DNA of 64,000 bases from JAPLJC01 sp963697965 (GTDB lineage Bacteria; Desulfobacterota; Desulfobaccia; Desulfobaccales; 0-14-0-80-60-11): the NCBI GenBank assembly GCA_963697965.1, contig OY969108.1, positions 434,001 to 498,000 of the forward strand, read 5' to 3'. Numbering within the stretch: the stretch's first letter is position 1; every line of letters begins with the position of its first letter. Below are positions 42,414 to 51,386 of this stretch, piece after piece. A program made the position numbers and the translations under genes. Below the pieces are notes generated by a model. That model did no database searches, was not told the DNA's origin, and saw nothing but the letters and a program-made list of their open reading frames with translations.

Positions 42414-43439
42414 ATGGGAACGGCGATGAAAAAGATTGAACCCCTGAACCTTAAGGATCTTAAGACTTATAGTTTGCCGGGGCGCCACTCCAAGGTGAGC
42501 CGCCGGGACTTTGGCCGCGCCTGGGAGAAGGGCGGCACCTTCAAGGATTTCGTGGCGCGGCTCCCGAAAATCCTGGCGGGGGATACCCTGCGGGCGGTGG
42601 CCGCGGCCTGGGTGGCTGCCCGGCGCCAGGGCCGCCAGGTCCTCCTGGGCATGGGGGCCCACCCCATCAAGGTGGGGCTCAGTCCCATCCTCATCGACCT
42701 GATGCGCCGGAATCTCATCACCGGCCTGGCCCTGAACGGGGCCGGCGTCGTCCACGACGTGGAGATCGCCATGGTGGGCTGCACCTCGGAGGACGTGGAC
42801 CAGGTTTTGGGGTGCGGCCAATTCGGCATGGCCCGGGAAACCGCGGAGTTTATCAACAACGCCATTTCCTGGGGAGCCGGCCAGGGTCTGGGCCTGGGCG
42901 AGGCGGTGGGGCTGCGCCTCATGGACTCGGACTTTCCCTTTAAAGAAGAGAGCCTGCTGCGGGCGGCCTCGGAGTTAAGCCTGCCTCTGACAGTGCACGT
43001 GGCGGTGGGCACTGACATCGTTCACCTCCACCCTTCGGTGAACCCGGAGGCCCTGGGAGCTGCCACCCATTACGATTTTCGTCTATTCGCCGCCCTGGTC
43101 AGCCGCCTGGCCCAGGGAGTCTATCTCAACCTCGGGTCCGCGGTAATCATGCCGGAGGTCTTCCTGAAGGCCCTCACCCTGGCCCGCAACCTGGGCCATC
43201 AAGTGTCGCCCCTGACCACCGTCAACCTTGACTTTATCCAGCATTACCGGCCCCTGACCAACGTGGTGCGCCGGCCCACCGCCGCCAGCGGCCGGGGCTA
43301 CGCCCTGACCGGCCATCACGAACTGCTCTTGCCAATGTTGGCCGCCCTGGTAATCGAAGAGATGGAGGATGACCATGCCCACGGAAATCGTGATTCTGGT
43401 AAATGCCTTGCGTCTGGAAGGGCTTCTCAACGACTCTGA
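42414..43439 (+). CDS. Conserved hypothetical protein, possibly deoxyhypusine-synthase-like
   Basis: About 340 residues, cytoplasmic. The core VLLGMGAHPIKVGLSPILID, NGAGVVHDVEIAMVGCTSED, FGMARETAEFINNAI and VAVGTDIVHLHP is strongly conserved-looking. The first two resemble the GGAHxIKG and NGAGAIHDxEIA segments of deoxyhypusine synthases, suggesting a related Rossmann fold, but the catalytic Lys region is not evident. An alternative ATG is at 42426. The 3' end overlaps the next gene by about 65 bp in another frame, and the last 25 residues look like read-through tail. Confidence 0.6.
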   Translation: MGTAMKKIEPLNLKDLKTYSLPGRHSKVSRRDFGRAWEKGGTFKDFVARLPKILAGDTLRAVAAAWVAARRQGRQVLLGMGAHPIKVGLSPILIDLMRRNLITGLALNGAGVVHDVEIAMVGCTSEDVDQVLGCGQFGMARETAEFINNAISWGAGQGLGLGEAVGLRLMDSDFPFKEESLLRAASELSLPLTVHVAVGTDIVHLHPSVNPEALGAATHYDFRLFAALVSRLAQGVYLNLGSAVIMPEVFLKALTLARNLGHQVSPLTTVNLDFIQHYRPLTNVVRRPTAASGRGYALTGHHELLLPMLAALVIEEMEDDHAHGNRDSGKCLASGRASQRL

Positions 43440-43752
43440 CACCGCCGCTGCCCTGGCCCAAGCCCTGCCTATCGAGGCGGAGGCCCACCGCTGGGGGGAC
43501 GAAATCTACTTCCCCGTGCCCCAGGTGGTGGCTGATCTGGACGACACCGCGGCGGTGGTGGTAAACGTGGGGGACCTGGGCTACTGGCCCACCGGCCGGG
43601 CCTTCTGCATCTTTTTCGGGCTCACCCCCGCCAGCATCCCGGGAGAGATTCGGCCGGCCAGCGCCGTCAACCTGGTGGGCCGCCTCCAGGGCGATCCCTG
43701 CTGCCTGAAACTGGTCCCGGAAGGGGCCACGGTGCGGATCGAGAGGAAATAG
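43375..43752 (+). CDS. Cyclophilin-like fold protein (TM1367 family)
   Basis: 125 residues. GGAGG sits 6 nt before the ATG at 43375 and touches the ATG at 43369, so 43375 is chosen. The motifs LAQALPIEAEAHRWGDEIYF, GDLGYWPTGRAFCIFFGLTP and SAVNLVGRLQGD match the TM1367-like cyclophilin-fold proteins, whose function is unknown. It overlaps the preceding gene and was probably translated with it, suggesting a functional pair. Confidence 0.78.
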   Translation: MPTEIVILVNALRLEGLLNDSDTAAALAQALPIEAEAHRWGDEIYFPVPQVVADLDDTAAVVVNVGDLGYWPTGRAFCIFFGLTPASIPGEIRPASAVNLVGRLQGDPCCLKLVPEGATVRIERK

Positions 43753-43864
43753 GTTATAATATTTATTCAGGGAAGGGGATAAGGGCAGGAACCAATTGCC
43801 TTTGCGAAAAATACGAAAACCCCTCTTGCCCTACCCCGGAAAAATTCGATCCAGGAGATCTTAG

Positions 43865-44089
43865 ATGCCGATCTTTGAGTTTCATTGTCAGGCTTGCAAC
43901 CAGGATTTCGAGAAGCTGGTTATGGGGAACGACCCGGACGTGGAGTGCCCTTTTTGCAGCCAGACCCAGGTAACCAAGTTGATGAGCCCCTGCGCCGCCA
44001 AGGTGGGTTATAAGTTCACCGCGACCTCCAGTCCCAAGGGAGGGTCGTGTTCCAGTTGCTCCTCGGGTTCCTGCAGCACCTGCGGCTGA
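43865..44089 (+). CDS. Short FmdB-family zinc ribbon protein
   Basis: 74 residues beginning MPIFEFHCQACNQDFEKLV, with CPFCSQ completing a CxxC-CxxC zinc ribbon. The C terminus is a Cys/Ser-rich tail (CSSCSSGSCSTCG), as in many FmdB-type regulators. It directly precedes hemC (22 bp). AGGAG lies upstream of the ATG. Confidence 0.88.
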   Translation: MPIFEFHCQACNQDFEKLVMGNDPDVECPFCSQTQVTKLMSPCAAKVGYKFTATSSPKGGSCSSCSSGSCSTCG

Positions 44090-44111
44090 GGCTCGCGGGA
44101 GCCTAAACAAG

Positions 44112-45059
44112 ATGCCTGCCCCGCCTCCGGAAGCAAAGATCCGCCTCGGCACCCGGGGCAGCGCCCTGGCCCTGGCCCAGTCCCGTTGGGTTAAGGAGCA
44201 GCTAAGCGGACGCCATCCCCACTGCCGGGTGGAGTTGGTGGTTATCAAGACCACGGGAGACACCATCCGGGATGTCCCCCTGGCCCAGGTGGGGGGCAAA
44301 GGCCTGTTCATCAAGGAAATCGAGGAAGCCCTGCTCTCGGGCCGGGTGGACTTGGCGGTGCACAGCCTCAAGGACATGCCCGCCCAGGTGCCGGCCGGCC
44401 TGATGCTTGGTGCGGTACCGGCCCGGGAGGATCATCGGGACGCCTTCATTTCCAACCGCTATCCCAACCTAAAGGCAATCCCGGCGGGCGGGCGCATCGG
44501 CACTGGCAGTCTGCGGCGCCAGGCGCAGATCCTGCACCTGCGCCCCGACCTGGAGGTCGTGCCTCTGCGGGGCAACGTGGACACCCGCCTGAAAAAGATG
44601 GAGAACTTGGGGCTGGCTGCCCTGATCCTGGCTGCCGCCGGACTCCACCGCCTGGGGCTGGGCCAGGTCTACCGGGGCCTGCTGCCGGAAACCGAGATGC
44701 TGCCCGCGGTGGGCCAGGGAGCCCTGGGCCTGGAGGTGCGCGCCGAGGACCGGCGGCTGCTGGAGCTCCTGGCCTTCCTGGATCATCCACCCAGCCGCGT
44801 CGCGGTAACCGGGGAACGGGCCTTCCTGGCCCGCCTGGAGGGAGGCTGCCGGGTGCCGGTGGCTGCCCTGGGCCGGATGTATGGCGACTCCCTCACCCTG
44901 GAGGCTCTGATCTGCGATCCGGAAGGCAAGCGCTGCCTCAGGGACCGCGCCAGCGGCCCGGAGGACCAGGCCTGGTCCTTGGGGACGGAACTGGCCGACC
45001 GCCTTCTTTCCCAGGGCGGCCGGGAAATCCTGGCGGCGCTCTCCGAGACCCTCCCTTAA
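44112..45059 (+). CDS. hemC: Porphobilinogen deaminase (hydroxymethylbilane synthase)
   Basis: Polymerises four porphobilinogens on the way to heme, siroheme and corrinoids. RLGTRGSALALAQSRWV, DLAVHSLKDMPAQ, GTGSLRRQAQILHLRPDLEV and the dipyrromethane-cofactor Cys in LEGGCRVPVAALG are present. 315 residues, complete. Other hem genes are not adjacent. Confidence 0.97.
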   Translation: MPAPPPEAKIRLGTRGSALALAQSRWVKEQLSGRHPHCRVELVVIKTTGDTIRDVPLAQVGGKGLFIKEIEEALLSGRVDLAVHSLKDMPAQVPAGLMLGAVPAREDHRDAFISNRYPNLKAIPAGGRIGTGSLRRQAQILHLRPDLEVVPLRGNVDTRLKKMENLGLAALILAAAGLHRLGLGQVYRGLLPETEMLPAVGQGALGLEVRAEDRRLLELLAFLDHPPSRVAVTGERAFLARLEGGCRVPVAALGRMYGDSLTLEALICDPEGKRCLRDRASGPEDQAWSLGTELADRLLSQGGREILAALSETLP

Positions 45060-45074
45060 TCCAAGGTATCCCCC

Positions 45075-45103
45075 TTGACATTTTCTAGATAAGGTGTTAT
45101 ATT
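45075..45103 (+). promoter_or_regulatory. Sigma-70-type promoter
   Basis: TTGACA at 45075-45080 and TATATT at 45098-45103 with 17 nt between, 35 bp before the ATG of the next gene. It begins 16 bp after the hemC stop, so the secreted-protein gene has its own promoter. Confidence 0.8.
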
Positions 45104-45137
45104 ATTGGGGCTTATCGCATTTTGGGGGAATGCCGGT

Positions 45138-45746
45138 ATGCGGGGAAACCGGGGGAGAATCTGGCTGGCAGTGGTGAGCTTGGGCTTAGGCCTGCTTGGC
45201 GCCCCTTTCTCGGGGATGGCCGCGGATACCTTGGCTCCGGGCGGATACCCGCCTTTCAGCCTGACGGCGGCCCAAACTCCCCTGGAAGCCCAGATGGTGG
45301 GGGAGGCGCCCTTCCAGTCCCATTCCACCCCCAGTGATGCCAGCGCCCTCTTCTCCAACCTAAGCTCCCGCCTGCGATTGGACGGGGCCGGCGGGGCGGC
45401 CATCATACTCCCTTATAAACTGGAGATGCATATCTCCGTGCTCTACGCGGGCGATCCCGGCCGGATAGATCCCCAACAGCAAAGCGACTCCATGTTGATG
45501 CAGTCCTCCCTCGATTACCGTCTCCTGCCCAACCTCAAGGTGGGTCTGAACGCCTACCTGTACCGTCCCGAACCGGTGAACAACCTCGCGGCGGCCCAGC
45601 CTTACGGCGGACAGGCTATGGGCGTGGGGCCCGGCATCACCTACGACCTGGGGCGCTGGAGCTTTATTATGAAGTCCCAGATGGAAACGGACGCCCGGGA
45701 CCGGAACGACCTGCAAAACTGGTTCCGGGTCTGGTACGCCTTTTAG
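45138..45746 (+). CDS. Exported beta-strand-rich protein, possible small outer-membrane barrel
   Basis: 202 residues with a signal peptide (MRGNRGRIWLAVVSLGLG, ending SGMAA). The mature part alternates strands and turns (SSLDYRLLPNLKVGLNAYLY, GPGITYDLGRWSFIMKSQME) and ends in NWFRVWYAF, an aromatic-terminated C terminus typical of outer-membrane barrels. The family is not recognised. A strong promoter lies just upstream. sfsA starts 22 bp downstream. Confidence 0.7.
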   Translation: MRGNRGRIWLAVVSLGLGLLGAPFSGMAADTLAPGGYPPFSLTAAQTPLEAQMVGEAPFQSHSTPSDASALFSNLSSRLRLDGAGGAAIILPYKLEMHISVLYAGDPGRIDPQQQSDSMLMQSSLDYRLLPNLKVGLNAYLYRPEPVNNLAAAQPYGGQAMGVGPGITYDLGRWSFIMKSQMETDARDRNDLQNWFRVWYAF

Positions 45747-45767
45747 AGTTCCCGGTCTTTCTCAGCC

Positions 45768-46472
45768 GTGCGTTTTACTGGCCCCCTGATCTCAGCCCGC
45801 TTTCTGGAGCGCCGCCGGCGATTTCTGGCCCTGGTGGAGCTGCCCGACGCCCGCCGGGTTTGGGTCCATGTTCCCAACTCCGGGGGCCTCACCGGCTGCG
45901 CCCCGCCCGGTGGAGAAATCCTGCTCACCGATGACCGCCGCCCGGGCCGCAAAACCGAATACACTTGGCGATTCACCCGGGTGCCCGGGGGCTGGACCTG
46001 CATCGACACCCTGGCGCCCAACCGCCTGGTGGCTGAAGCCCTGGCCGCCGGCGGCCTTCCCGGCCTGCCCCGCCCCCGGGAGGTGCGGGCCGAGGTCAGC
46101 GTGCCCCAGGGGAGCCGCCTCGATTTCGCCTATTCCCTCCGGGATTCCGAAGCTGTCCTGTATCTGGAAGTGAAGAGCATCACCTGGGTGGAGGACGGGG
46201 TGGCCTTGTTTCCCGACGGCGTCACCTCCCGGGGCCGGCGTCATCTGGAGCACCTGACCGCCCTGGTGCGCCAGGGCCACCAGGCCTGGAACGTCTTCGT
46301 GGTCCAGCGGCAGGATGCCAGCCGTATGCGCCCGGCGGCCCAGGTGGATCCGGCCTACGCCCGGGAACTGGCCGCGGCCGCGGCCCAGGGGGTCGGCATC
46401 CTGGTGCTCCAAGAAAAAGTCGCCCCCCCGGAAATTACCCTTGCCTCGACCCTGCCCTTTGAATTAACATAA
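45768..46472 (+). CDS. sfsA: SfsA family DNA-binding/nuclease-like protein
   Basis: 234 residues from a GTG start. ARFLERRRRFLALVEL and HVPNSGGLTGCAPPG are the N-terminal signature, with LYLEVKSITWVEDGVALFPD carrying the nuclease-like acidic/Lys motif. VTSRGRRHLEHLTALVRQGH follows. SfsA was named from sugar fermentation stimulation in E. coli; its exact function is unclear. Confidence 0.9.
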   Translation: MRFTGPLISARFLERRRRFLALVELPDARRVWVHVPNSGGLTGCAPPGGEILLTDDRRPGRKTEYTWRFTRVPGGWTCIDTLAPNRLVAEALAAGGLPGLPRPREVRAEVSVPQGSRLDFAYSLRDSEAVLYLEVKSITWVEDGVALFPDGVTSRGRRHLEHLTALVRQGHQAWNVFVVQRQDASRMRPAAQVDPAYARELAAAAAQGVGILVLQEKVAPPEITLASTLPFELT

Positions 46473-46526
46473 TTTTTTGGAAGAGATTTTTCCAAAATCC
46501 CAGGACGCCCTTGGATAAACGACGCC

Positions 46527-47481
46527 ATGCCCGAGAATAATATCCATATCCTCACCGGCAACTCCAACCCTGAGTTGGCCCGCAATATCTGCGAACATCT
46601 CTCCCTGCCCCTGGGGGAGGCCCTGGTCACCAGCTTTAGTGACGGGGAGATTCGCGTGGAGATCAGCGAGAATGTCCGGGGCCGTGACATCTTCGTCATC
46701 CAGTCCACCTGTCCCCCCACCAACCGTAACTTGATGGAGTTGCTGATCATGATCGACGCGGTGAAACGAGCTTCGGCCCGGCGCATCACCGCGGTCATCC
46801 CCTATTTCGGCTATGCCCGCCAGGACCGCAAGGTGCATCCCCGGGTGCCCATCACCGCCAAGCTGGTGGCCGATCTACTGTCCACCGCCGGGGCGCACCG
46901 GGTCCTCACCATGGATCTGCACGTCGGCCAGATCCAGGGCTTTTTCAACATCCCGGTGGACAACCTCTACGCCTCCCCCATTATGATCCCTTACATCCGG
47001 GAGAATTTCCAAAATGACCTGGCCATCGTCTCCCCCGATGCCGGGGGGGTGCCCCGGGCCCGGGCCTACGCCAAACGCCTGAATGGCTCCCTGGGTTTGA
47101 TCGACAAACGCCGGGATGCCCCGGGCAAGGCCAAGGCCATGAACCTCATCGGCGAGGTTTTGGGCAAGGAGGTGGTCATTATGGACGACATCATCGACAC
47201 CGGCGGCACCCTGACCGAGGCGGCCGCGGTCATTCTGCAGCGCGGCGCCCTCAACGTCAACGCCTGCTGCACCCACGCGGTGCTCTCCGGGCCGGCGGTC
47301 GGCCGGGTCATGGAGTCCCCCCTGAACCGCCTGGTGGTCACCGACACCATCCCCTTGAGCAAGGCTGCCAGAACAATGTCCGAAGATCGTGCCGCGGCCG
47401 GTGGCCTCCCTCTTCGCCCAGGCCATCCTGCGCATTCATCAGGAAGATTCCATCAGCTCGCTCTTTGAGATCCAGTTCTAA
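46527..47481 (+). CDS. prs: Ribose-phosphate pyrophosphokinase, with a +1 frameshift near the 3' end
   Basis: Makes PRPP for nucleotide, histidine and tryptophan synthesis. FSDGEIRVEISENVRGRDIF, YFGYARQDRKVHPRVPITAK, VLTMDLHVGQIQGFF and VVIMDDIIDTGGTLTEAA are all present. After DTIPLS the frame runs into an unrelated tail ending at 47468. The expected end LPEQCPKIVPRPVASLFAQA, then IHQEDSISSLFEIQF, lies in the neighbouring frame to TAA at 47479-47481. One extra base around 47353-47362 explains this. Because prs is normally essential, an assembly indel is the likeliest cause. Confidence 0.93.
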
Positions 47482-47754
47482 ATAGAGAAGAACTGCGGCT
47501 CCGGGCGGTCCCCATCCTTTTGGCCCCATTAATCCTGCCAAGTCGAAACCTCTTCGGGTTTGGAAAATCAAAATTCCCTGACTCGGTCCATCGGTCCCTG
47601 ACCCTTGACCCTGGAATTTTTAACTTGGAACTATTGGGGTGAAGCACCCCTGGGTTGGGGGAAAAGTCCCGAAACCGCCACGGAGCATGCTCGGCTACCG
47701 AGACGCCAAACTTTGAGAATATTTTCATTTGTTGAGAAATTACAGTAATTTAAA
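47482..47754. other. Non-coding leader region with hairpins
   Basis: No gene is seen. Hairpins ggggtg-aag-cacccc (about 47636-47650) and ctcgg-cta-ccgag (about 47688-47700) flank a ggg...ccc pair. I considered cobalamin and other riboswitches but found no matching consensus. The hairpins resemble the dispersed intergenic elements. Confidence 0.4.
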
Positions 47755-47784
47755 TTGACAGAGGAATTATTTCCCGGCTATCAT
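47755..47784 (+). promoter_or_regulatory. Probable promoter of the acetate transporter gene
   Basis: TTGACA at 47755-47760, an 18-nt spacer and TATCAT at 47779-47784, preceded by an AT-rich stretch. The transcript would have a leader of about 150 nt before the ATG at 47943, which itself has a strong AAGGAGGT. Confidence 0.6.
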
Positions 47785-47942
47785 GGCTTTGGCAGGACCC
47801 TTGCACAGAATATCCTGATAATAAACTTCACGAAAAAGGGGGTGGTGGTGCGTCCGCGGTTGAACCGAAGTACGGGTCATTTTGCTTTTGATCGACAGCC
47901 CTTTTTCAAATTCATTATCTCATACTAAGGAGGTTTTCCGAG

Positions 47943-48545
47943 ATGGCTGAACCAGAAGAAAAGATTTTAGGGACTAAGGTAATGATCGGCAATCCGGCGG
48001 TAGTGGGGCTGGGAGGATTCGGTATGACCACCCTGATCCTGCAGTTCCACAACCTGGGCTTGTGCCCCATCAGCCCGGTCCTCTGGCTTGGTCTGGTCTT
48101 TGGCGGAACGGCTCAATTGATCGCGGGGATGCTCGAATTCCGCACCGGCAATAATTTCGGTTTCGCAGCTTTCAGCGGTTACGGAGCCTTCTGGATTTCG
48201 CTGTGCTTTTTGGTGATCTTCGGCACCAACGCCAACCTGGTCAAGGCCTATCCCACCCTGGCCTTGAAAGAGGGCCTCCCCTGGTTCCTGCTGGTGTGGA
48301 CCTTCTTCACGTTCCTGCTCTTCATTCCAGCCATGAAGCATCACGGGGTGTTGGCCTGGATCTTCCTAACCTTGCTGCTGGGCTTCATCGGCCTCGATTT
48401 CAAGGAATTTTTCAAAATGGAAATGATAGGCACACTCGCCGCCTATGATCTGATCATTTGCGCCCTGTTGGCCTGGTATCTGATGTGGCACGTCATCTGC
48501 GGGGAAGTGGGCATCAACCTTCCTCTCGGTAAGGCCTGGATGTAA
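47943..48545 (+). CDS. satP: Acetate uptake transporter, GPR1/FUN34/SatP family
   Basis: 200 residues with six predicted membrane segments. The family signature NPAVVGLGGFGMTTLIL opens the first, and GGTAQLIAGMLEFRTGNNFG and AFSGYGAFWISLCFLV follow. These proteins exchange acetate or succinate with protons. Own promoter, long leader and strong downstream terminator make it a single-gene unit. Acetate uptake fits an anaerobic acetate- or short-chain-fatty-acid-using lifestyle, which is inference. Confidence 0.93.
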   Translation: MAEPEEKILGTKVMIGNPAVVGLGGFGMTTLILQFHNLGLCPISPVLWLGLVFGGTAQLIAGMLEFRTGNNFGFAAFSGYGAFWISLCFLVIFGTNANLVKAYPTLALKEGLPWFLLVWTFFTFLLFIPAMKHHGVLAWIFLTLLLGFIGLDFKEFFKMEMIGTLAAYDLIICALLAWYLMWHVICGEVGINLPLGKAWM

Positions 48546-48586
48546 CCGCCTTAACCCGGCCCCGGCCGGGTAACGGGAGCTATCGG

Positions 48587-48621
48587 CAATGGGCTGGATT
48601 TATTCCAGCCCATTGTTTTTT
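48587..48621 (+). terminator. Rho-independent terminator after satP
   Basis: A perfect 12-bp stem (caatgggctgga with tccagcccattg) around a 5-nt loop, followed by six T. It lies 41 bp after the stop codon. Confidence 0.93.
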
Positions 48622-48855
48622 CAGGGTAAATCCGAAATCGAGAGAATAATGCAAGGTCTTCTCGGCGCGGCTTTTCAGAACCAGGTTCCGCAGTTGACCA
48701 GGATCGTGGTCTTCTGGTAGATTAAGGTGCAAAATATCTAAAAAGGTTTAACAGCGGCTGGACTTTTGGGTAAATGGGGTCCGCAGGAACCTATTTCCGG
48801 ACCGTTTTCTGCTGCGGGTCGAGGGCCCGGTCCAGGGATATGCCGAGGGTGGCCG

Positions 48856-49347
48856 GTGAATAAAGACGACGCGCAAGAATTCGAGTCCCTGATCCCCGGG
48901 GTGGTCTGCCGGCCGCTTGAGGTTCACCAGGATGAGCGGGGCTGGCTGGCGGAAATTTTCCGCCAGGATGAGCTCCCCCCGGATAATATCCCGGTAATGG
49001 CCTATATCTCCGTGACCCATCCCGGGGTGGGACGGGGCCCCCATGCCCATCACCGGCAAACCGACCTCTTCTGTTTTCCCGGTCCGGGGGAGTTTCGGGT
49101 CATGGTGTGGGACCAGCGGCCCGAGAGCCCTGCTTTCGGCTTGCGCCAGGAGTTTATCCTGGGGGAGAATTCCCCGGGCCTCATCATCATTCCACCGGGG
49201 GTGGTGCACGGCTACCGGAATCTCAGTGATCGGCCGGGCCTGGTGTGCAACTTCGCCAACCGTCTCTACCGGGGACCGGGCCGCCAGGAGCCGGTGGATG
49301 AGATCCGCTTTGAGGACACCCCCGACTCGCCTTTCCGCCTAAAGTGA
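48856..49347 (+). CDS. rfbC: dTDP-4-dehydrorhamnose 3,5-epimerase-type cupin (short)
   Basis: 163 residues from the GTG at 48856, after a GAGGGTG. HQDERGWLAEIFRQDELPPD, THPGVGRGPHAHHRQTDLFC and IIIPPGVVHGYRNLSD follow the RmlC cupin. It is about 20 residues shorter than typical RmlC. Since rfbD and rfbB follow in order, it is most likely the third enzyme of dTDP-L-rhamnose synthesis. rfbA is not present in the window, so the first step must be encoded elsewhere. Confidence 0.8.
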   Translation: MNKDDAQEFESLIPGVVCRPLEVHQDERGWLAEIFRQDELPPDNIPVMAYISVTHPGVGRGPHAHHRQTDLFCFPGPGEFRVMVWDQRPESPAFGLRQEFILGENSPGLIIIPPGVVHGYRNLSDRPGLVCNFANRLYRGPGRQEPVDEIRFEDTPDSPFRLK

Positions 49348-49422
49348 GGCAAACTGCGGGGCTGGCGTCATGCCTTTAGGAAAATTCCCAAAACCGCAAT
49401 CAACAAGCCGAAGACCTGCATT

Positions 49423-50283
49423 ATGAAATTATTGATCGCCGGCGCGGCCGGCCAGTTGGGACAGGCATTGCTCCGGGAGGCGGCCGCCAGGAACTGGGAG
49501 GCGGTGGGTGTCGATTTGGAACATATGGACATCACCGATCCCCGGGCGATCCGGCAGCAGTTGGCCCGGCACCGGCCGGAAGTGGTGGTGAACGCCGCCG
49601 CGGCTACCCGGGTGGACGATCTGGAGCAGGATGCCGACCTGGCCTTGAAGGTCAACGGCCTGGGGCCGCGCAACCTGGCGGTGGCCTGCCGGCGACTGGG
49701 GTGCAAATTGATCCACCTCTCAACCGATTATGTCTTTGACGGGACCCAGGACCGGCCCTACCTGGAATGGGACGCAACCGGCCCCGTCTCGGTCTATGGC
49801 GCCAGCAAGCTCCTGGGGGAGGAACTGGTGCGGCAGCAGTGGACCGATCATTTCATCGTTCGCACTGCCTGGCTTTACGGCCTGCCGGGCCCCAACTTCG
49901 TCACCGCCATCCTGGCGAAAGGCAGGAGTTTGCAACCGGGACAGGAGATAAAAGTGGTGAATGACCAGCGGGGCAGCCCCACCAGCACCCTGGCCCTGGC
50001 GCCGCAACTCCTGGCCCTGGCCCAAACCGAGGCCTTCGGCACTTATCACGCCGCCTGCCAGGGAGAGACCACCTGGTACGAGTTTGCCCGCCTGATTCTC
50101 GAGACCGCCGGTCTCCGGGCGGCTGTGGCTCCCTGCAGTACTGCCGAATATCCCCGTCCGGCCCGGCGCCCGGCCAATTCGGTGCTGGCCAACCGCCTCC
50201 TGAAGCTCCAGGGTCTGGACCTGATGCCCCACTGGCAGACGGCCTTCCGGGAGTTCTGGGAGATCTTCGGGGAGCAGCTATGA
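49423..50283 (+). CDS. rfbD: dTDP-4-dehydrorhamnose reductase
   Basis: Reduces dTDP-4-dehydro-L-rhamnose to dTDP-L-rhamnose. It has the Rossmann start LLIAGAAGQLGQALLREA, the YVFDGTQDRPYLEWD segment and VYGASKLLGEELVRQ (YxxxK). 286 residues. Its stop overlaps rfbB's start by 4 bp, so the two are translationally coupled. Confidence 0.93.
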   Translation: MKLLIAGAAGQLGQALLREAAARNWEAVGVDLEHMDITDPRAIRQQLARHRPEVVVNAAAATRVDDLEQDADLALKVNGLGPRNLAVACRRLGCKLIHLSTDYVFDGTQDRPYLEWDATGPVSVYGASKLLGEELVRQQWTDHFIVRTAWLYGLPGPNFVTAILAKGRSLQPGQEIKVVNDQRGSPTSTLALAPQLLALAQTEAFGTYHAACQGETTWYEFARLILETAGLRAAVAPCSTAEYPRPARRPANSVLANRLLKLQGLDLMPHWQTAFREFWEIFGEQL

Positions 50284-51386
50284 GTGTCGTTCTAATAACC
50301 GGCGGGGCGGGATTCATCGGCGCCAATTTCATCCATTTTCTTAGGCGCCACCGCCCGGACTGGCGTCTCATCAACCTGGATCTCCTGACCTACGCGGGCA
50401 ATCTGGAGAATTTGGCTCCCCTGGCGGGGGACCCGCACCTCACTTTTGTCAAAGGGGACGTGGCTGACCGGGACCTGGTGGCCGGACTGTTCGACCGGCA
50501 CCCCATCACCCGGGTGGTGCATTTCGCCGCAGAAACCCATGTGGACCGCTCCATTCTGGACCCGGGGGTCTTCGTGCGCACCAATGTCCTGGCGACCTGC
50601 AACCTGTTGGACGCGGCCCGGGAGCATTGGCAAGGGCCAGCGGCCGAGTCCGGGCCCCGCTTCTTGCAAATCAGCACCGATGAGGTTTACGGCTCCCTGG
50701 GCCCCCATAATCCACCGGCCACCGAAGCCTCCGCCTATGCCCCCCGCAGTCCGTATGCGGCCTCCAAGGCCGGGGCCGATTTCCTGGCCCGCTCCTATTT
50801 CCACACCTACGAACTGCCGGTGCTCATCACCAATTGCACCAATAATTACGGCCCCTACCAGTTTCCGGAGAAACTCATTCCCTTTTGCCTGAGCCAGGCC
50901 CTGGAGGGGAAGCCCATCCCCATCTACGGCCGGGGAGACAACATCCGGGACTGGCTCTATGTTACGGACCATTGCCGGGCCCTGCTGCTGGTGTTGGAGC
51001 AGGGCGCCCCGGGTGAGACTTACAATATCGGCGGGGGCCAGGAGAAACCCAACCTGGAGCTGGTGCGCCTGCTGCTGCGGGTGCTCTCCGAGTTGCGCCC
51101 GGAGCTTGTGGACCTGGAGCGCCTGATCACCTTTGTCCCGGATCGCCCCGGCCATGATTGGCGCTATGCCCTGGACACCGGGAAGATCGAGGCCCGATTG
51201 GGCTGGCGCCCCCAGGTCACCCTGGAGCAGGGTCTCCGGGAGACGGTGGGCTGGTACCTGGCCCAGGCGGGCTGGCTGGAGCGGGTGCGCTCCGGGGCCT
51301 ATCGGGACTTCCTGCGCCAACAGTACGGCGCCGCGGTGGCGGAGGGGCAGGGAAGGCAAAAGGCAAAAGGCAAAAGTAAAAAGTAA
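50280..51386 (+). CDS. rfbB: dTDP-glucose 4,6-dehydratase
   Basis: Extended SDR enzyme. LITGGAGFIGANFIHFLRRH binds NAD, AETHVDRSILDP and STDEVYGSL follow, and YAASKAGADFLARSYFHTY holds the YxxxK catalytic pair. NCTNNYGPYQFPEKLIP and NIGGGQEKPNLELV complete the pattern. 368 residues with a short Lys-rich C-terminal tail. With rfbC and rfbD it indicates rhamnose-containing O-antigen or exopolysaccharide. Confidence 0.96.
   Translation: MSVVLITGGAGFIGANFIHFLRRHRPDWRLINLDLLTYAGNLENLAPLAGDPHLTFVKGDVADRDLVAGLFDRHPITRVVHFAAETHVDRSILDPGVFVRTNVLATCNLLDAAREHWQGPAAESGPRFLQISTDEVYGSLGPHNPPATEASAYAPRSPYAASKAGADFLARSYFHTYELPVLITNCTNNYGPYQFPEKLIPFCLSQALEGKPIPIYGRGDNIRDWLYVTDHCRALLLVLEQGAPGETYNIGGGQEKPNLELVRLLLRVLSELRPELVDLERLITFVPDRPGHDWRYALDTGKIEARLGWRPQVTLEQGLRETVGWYLAQAGWLERVRSGAYRDFLRQQYGAAVAEGQGRQKAKGKSKK

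Noticed and set aside
47482..47754. Cobalamin or other riboswitch between prs and satP
   Set aside because: Hairpins are present, but no conserved riboswitch core could be matched, and the downstream gene is not of a typical riboswitch class.
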